Shown one piece after another: positions 5,631 through 6,328 of a DNA stretch of 6,328 bases; position 1 is the stretch's first letter; each line of letters starts with the position of its first letter. The DNA comes from an uncultured Gemmatimonadota bacterium (GTDB lineage Bacteria > Gemmatimonadota > Gemmatimonadetes > Gemmatimonadales > Gemmatimonadaceae): contig CAMLIU010000104.1 in the NCBI GenBank assembly GCA_946479995.1, positions 1 through 6,328 of the forward strand. Reading direction: 5' to 3'. The notes under the pieces are model-generated. The model saw only the letters and a list, made by a program, of their open reading frames with translations. It had not been told where the DNA came from and ran no database searches. The position numbers and the translations under genes are program-made.

Positions 5631-5655
5631 TTCGTCTTTCACCTCAGAGAACCTC

Positions 5656-6328
<673 letters not shown>

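Noticed and set aside
5596..5655. Gap before moxR considered as a tRNA or small RNA gene
   Set aside because: A D-arm-like string around 5609-5619 is not followed by an anticodon arm or a T-arm, and the gap is too short for a tRNA.

Overview
This is a GC-rich bacterial chromosomal window of ordinary housekeeping genes. Gene density, GTG/TTG starts, weak Shine-Dalgarno sites and the order M50 protease, scpA, scpB, rluB-type pseudouridine synthase, MoxR ATPase suggest a Gemmatimonadota-like or other high-GC environmental bacterium. That placement is inference and was not tested by any search. I see no phage, IS element, CRISPR array, tRNA or rRNA gene, and no sign of horizontal transfer.

Layout. 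(1) Positions 1-1091 hold the 3' part of a type I dihydroorotase gene (pyrC, pyrimidine synthesis). (2) Positions 1092-1262 are non-coding and carry a degenerate seven-base tandem repeat built on GTACC, the most unusual element of the window. (3) Positions 1263-2384 encode an uncharacterised protein with a helical N-terminus, a long Pro/Ala-rich linker and a C-terminal four-cysteine zinc ribbon. (4) A perfect 15-bp hairpin at 2422-2454 separates it from the convergent rpsT gene (ribosomal protein bS20, minus strand, 2487-2729). (5) A divergent promoter region at about 2730-2902 holds an 11-bp-arm palindrome over the predicted rpsT transcription start. (6) A plus-strand run follows: a site-2-protease-like M50 membrane metalloprotease, scpA, scpB and an RluB/RsuA-family pseudouridine synthase. 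Adjacent reading frames overlap by 13, 26 and 1 nt, which points to one translationally coupled operon. (7) After a 60-nt gap comes the start of a MoxR-type AAA+ ATPase, cut by the window end.

How the genes work together. ScpA and ScpB are the non-SMC subunits of the SMC condensin that compacts and segregates the chromosome. The pseudouridine synthase modifies rRNA and bS20 is part of the 30S subunit, so the right-hand block mixes chromosome maintenance with ribosome maturation, a common neighbourhood in bacteria. I found no convincing undescribed multi-gene system. The items worth following up are the heptad repeat, the rpsT palindrome and the orphan zinc-ribbon protein.
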